Positions 62,030-64,000 of a stretch of DNA of 64,000 bases are shown here, one piece after another (positions within the stretch are counted from its first letter, which is position 1; every line of letters starts with the position of its first letter). The DNA lies in assembly GCF_001426345.1 (NCBI RefSeq), contig NZ_LMEM01000001.1, positions 582,264-646,263 on the forward strand, read 5' to 3'. Source of the DNA: Devosia sp. Root436. GTDB lineage: Bacteria > Pseudomonadota > Alphaproteobacteria > Rhizobiales > Devosiaceae. The notes beneath the pieces were generated by a model, which was given only the letters and a program-made list of their open reading frames with translations, was not told where the DNA came from and did not search any database. A program made the position numbers and the translations under genes.

Positions 62030-62467
62030 CTAGCCGCGCCGGGCGAGCATGGCCAGCATGGCGGAGACCGCCGTGGCATAGCCCTCTGCGCCCAGGCCGG
62101 CCATGACCGCGTCGGCGCGCATCGAGACGTAGGAGCGGTGGTAGATCGGCTCGCGGCGGTGGATGTTGGAAATGTGAAACTCGATCACCGGCCCCTCGAA
62201 CATCTTGAGGGCATCGAGCAGCGCCAGCGAAGTGAAGGTGAAGGCGGCGGGATTGATGATGATCCCGGCGCCCTCGTCTATGGCCTCGTGCACGAGGTCG
62301 ATCAGCTTTTCCTCGCTGTTGGTCTGGTGGAATACAATGGACCGCTCGCCGCTGGCGGCGCGGCAGATCTGTTCCACCTGCGCCAGTGTCGTGGTGCCGT
62401 ATATGGCAGGCTCCCGCTTGCCCAGCCGGTTGAGGTTGGGGCCGTTGAGGACGTAGATCGGTCTCAT
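62030..62467 (-). CDS. type II 3-dehydroquinate dehydratase-like protein (AroQ family)
   Basis: A 145-residue flavodoxin-like protein. Catalytic residues Arg18 and Tyr23 (KREPAIYG), Asn72, Glu96 and His98 (IEFHIS) are kept. Two substrate-binding positions differ from classic AroQ: the TH(T/S) His is Phe78 (AFTFTS), and the Arg of RHHS is Tyr109 (IYHRS). AroQ interconverts 3-dehydroquinate and 3-dehydroshikimate. The ATG overlaps the dctM stop as ATGA, so it is translated with a TRAP transporter, suggesting a catabolic, not biosynthetic, role. Confidence 0.85.
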   Translation of the reverse strand: MRPIYVLNGPNLNRLGKREPAIYGTTTLAQVEQICRAASGERSIVFHQTNSEEKLIDLVHEAIDEGAGIIINPAAFTFTSLALLDALKMFEGPVIEFHISNIHRREPIYHRSYVSMRADAVMAGLGAEGYATAVSAMLAMLARRG

Positions 62468-63774
62468 AGGCCCACACCGCCATAACCGAACATCCTGGGC
62501 AGCCACAGCACCACTTCGGGCACGAAGGTAAAGAGCATCAGCGCCGCGATCAGCCCCAGGAGGAAAGGCAGGACGTCGGCGACGATGTCCTTCATCGGCG
62601 CGCCCGATATGCGCGTCATGATGAAGAGCAGCAGGCCATAGGGCGGCGTCACCAGCCCCAGCATGATGTTGACCACCACGACGACGCCGAAATGCACCAT
62701 GTCGATGCCCAGCGCCTGTGCGGTGGGGATCAGCACCGGCACGATGACCAGCAGGATCGTGGTGCCTTCGAGCAGGCAGCCCAGGATCAGCAGCAGGATA
62801 TTGACCGCGATCAGGAAGGTGATCGGGTTGAGGTCCCAGGCGAGCAGAACGGCGCTGAGGCTATGGGGGATGTTCTCGACGGTGACGACATAGTTGAAGA
62901 CCAATGCGCCAGCGATCAGCATGCCGATGGACGCGGTGGTCTTGGCTGATGTCAGCAGGGCCGCATAGAGATCAGGGAACTTGACGCTGCGATAAACGAC
63001 GATGGAGACGACCAGGGCATAGAAGGCGGCGACAGCGGCCGCTTCGGTCGGCGTGGTGATGCCGCCATAGATGCCGTACATCAGCACGATCGGCATGAAG
63101 AGCACCGGCAGGGCCTGCCAGGTCATCTTCGGCAACTGGCGCAGGGGCACCGGCTTTTCGACCGGGAAGTTCCTGGTGCGGGCGGTGACGGCAACCTGGA
63201 TCATCATGGCACCCGCCATCAGCAGGCCGGGAATGACGCCGGCCAGGAACAGGTAGCCGATGGAGGCATCGGCGATCAGTGCGTAGAGCACCATGGGGAT
63301 GGAGGGCGGAATGATCGGTCCGATGACGGCGGTGACGGCGGTCAGCGCCGCGGCATAGCTGGGCGTATATTTGCCGTCCTGCGTCATCATGTGCTGCATC
63401 ATCTTGCCCGAGCCGGCGGCATCGGCGATGGCCGAGCCACTCATGCCGGCAAAGACGATGGATTGCAGGATATTGACCTGGGCCAGCCCGCCGCGGAAGC
63501 GGCCGACGACCGCGTCGCACCAGCGCAGCAGGCGCTCGGACAGGGTACCCGAATTCATGATTTCGGCAGCGAGGATGAACAGTGGCACGGCCAGCATGAT
63601 GTAGTTGGAATACATGCCGTTGAGGAACTGCTCGGCTACGATGCCCATGTCCTGCCCGCGCATCAGCAGGTAGAGCACGGAGGCGCAGATCATGGAGAGG
63701 CCCATGGGCAGGCCGAACACCGACAGCACGATGATCAGGCCGAGGGCGAGGGTGAAAGCGGTGGAGAGGATCAT
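62464..63774 (-). CDS. dctM: TRAP transporter large permease (DctM)
   Basis: A 436-residue membrane protein with about twelve hydrophobic segments. Family blocks are [45 protein letters not shown] and [11 protein letters not shown]. It drives sodium-coupled uptake of organic acids with DctQ and a periplasmic DctP (outside the window). It overlaps both dctQ upstream and the AroQ-like gene downstream by ATGA. Confidence 0.95.
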   Translation of the reverse strand: MILSTAFTLALGLIIVLSVFGLPMGLSMICASVLYLLMRGQDMGIVAEQFLNGMYSNYIMLAVPLFILAAEIMNSGTLSERLLRWCDAVVGRFRGGLAQVNILQSIVFAGMSGSAIADAAGSGKMMQHMMTQDGKYTPSYAAALTAVTAVIGPIIPPSIPMVLYALIADASIGYLFLAGVIPGLLMAGAMMIQVAVTARTRNFPVEKPVPLRQLPKMTWQALPVLFMPIVLMYGIYGGITTPTEAAAVAAFYALVVSIVVYRSVKFPDLYAALLTSAKTTASIGMLIAGALVFNYVVTVENIPHSLSAVLLAWDLNPITFLIAVNILLLILGCLLEGTTILLVIVPVLIPTAQALGIDMVHFGVVVVVNIMLGLVTPPYGLLLFIMTRISGAPMKDIVADVLPFLLGLIAALMLFTFVPEVVLWLPRMFGYGGVGL

Positions 63775-64000
63775 ATGCCCGAGCTCGCCCTGGTGGGATC
63801 GGACGCCTCGGGGCCCCTGCCCCAGATGGCCTGGTAGCCGAGCCAGAACTGGCGGACGATCGTTGCCACCGCGAAGATGGCGTAGATGGAATAGAGCCAG
63901 TCGAACCGGATCTTGAGATAGGCCGTCTTCTCGACCTTCATGAAGGTCACATAGTCGATGACCGCCGGCAGCGAGAGGGCGAAGAAGAAGATGAGGGTGG
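63771..64000 (-). CDS. dctQ: TRAP transporter small permease (DctQ), 3' part
   Basis: The last 76 codons of DctQ, cut by the window end. The visible part has two membrane segments (LIFFFALSLPAVIDYVTF and the IYAIFAVATIVRQFW stretch) and the FDWLYSIYAIF block usual near the C-terminus. The tail [17 protein letters not shown] is polar. Its TGA overlaps the dctM ATG. Confidence 0.88.
   Translation of the reverse strand, partial: TLIFFFALSLPAVIDYVTFMKVEKTAYLKIRFDWLYSIYAIFAVATIVRQFWLGYQAIWGRGPEASDPTRASSGI

Overview
The window looks like a chromosomal segment of a high-GC alphaproteobacterium of the order Hyphomicrobiales, most likely Devosia or a close relative. This rests on recognised protein styles and gene neighbourhoods (recJ, glpX, homoserine dehydrogenase and an AlaC-type aminotransferase in a row; rplM-rpsI; a DUF2842 protein beside ctaA; many Dpp-type and sugar ABC transporters). 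It is inference, since no search was run. There are no rRNA genes, insertion sequences, prophage genes or CRISPR arrays. Four tRNA genes are present: Arg(TCT), Glu(TTC), Glu(CTC) and Pro(GGG).

Region by region. 1-1.9 kb: a TauE/SafE permease and a TraB/GumN-like secreted protein. 1.9-12.1 kb: a sugar system read on the minus strand (binding protein, two permeases, ATPase, two TIM-barrel isomerase/epimerases, two Gfo/Idh/MocA dehydrogenases), with a divergent LacI regulator and two near-identical operator palindromes between them. 12.1-18.1 kb: housekeeping and stress genes (tRNA-Arg, PilZ, ArsR, hemolysin-III, DUF192 lipoprotein, double cold-shock protein, glyoxalase, M15-type lipoprotein, two tRNA-Glu, cyclopropane synthase). 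18.3-24.7 kb: recJ, glpX, a homoserine dehydrogenase with an unusual N-terminal helix-turn-helix-like extension, and an aminotransferase. 24.9-32.2 kb: a possible 31-residue peptide gene, a GT1 glycosyltransferase, a VOC protein, a DAACS symporter, an SdpI-like protein, rplM-rpsI, ctaA and a DUF2842 protein. 32.3-40.4 kb: a compact exopolysaccharide cluster (deacetylase, GumC-type chain-length protein, outer-membrane export lipoprotein, GT4, initiating phosphoglycosyl transferase, O-antigen-ligase-like protein).

41.7-53.3 kb: a sialic-acid-like (ulosonic acid) catabolic island. A GntR repressor gene heads a minus-strand operon of Dpp/Sat-type ABC transporter genes, a NanA/DapA-family lyase and a fused NanE-NanK protein. 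Divergent from it are two Gfo/Idh/MocA oxidoreductases and a hydratase-like protein. 53.3-61.4 kb: a second Dpp-type transporter operon that begins with an N-formylglutamate amidohydrolase and ends with a coupled LysR gene, divergent from a gamma-glutamyl-GABA-hydrolase-like amidotransferase. 62.0-64.0 kb: TRAP transporter genes (dctQ cut by the window end, dctM) overlapping an AroQ-like protein that has changed substrate-binding residues.

The window is also rich in intergenic hairpin repeats. Three near-full copies of a 130-bp inverted repeat, about four copies of a composite CCCTCACCC-type element and two copies of an ATTCCCGC repeat sit almost only between genes, often at convergent ends or just after stop codons. 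Several open frames are artificially lengthened at the 5' end by such repeats, so starts were chosen from ribosome-binding sites and family starts. Each of the three solute-binding-protein genes is followed by a strong hairpin before its permease gene.
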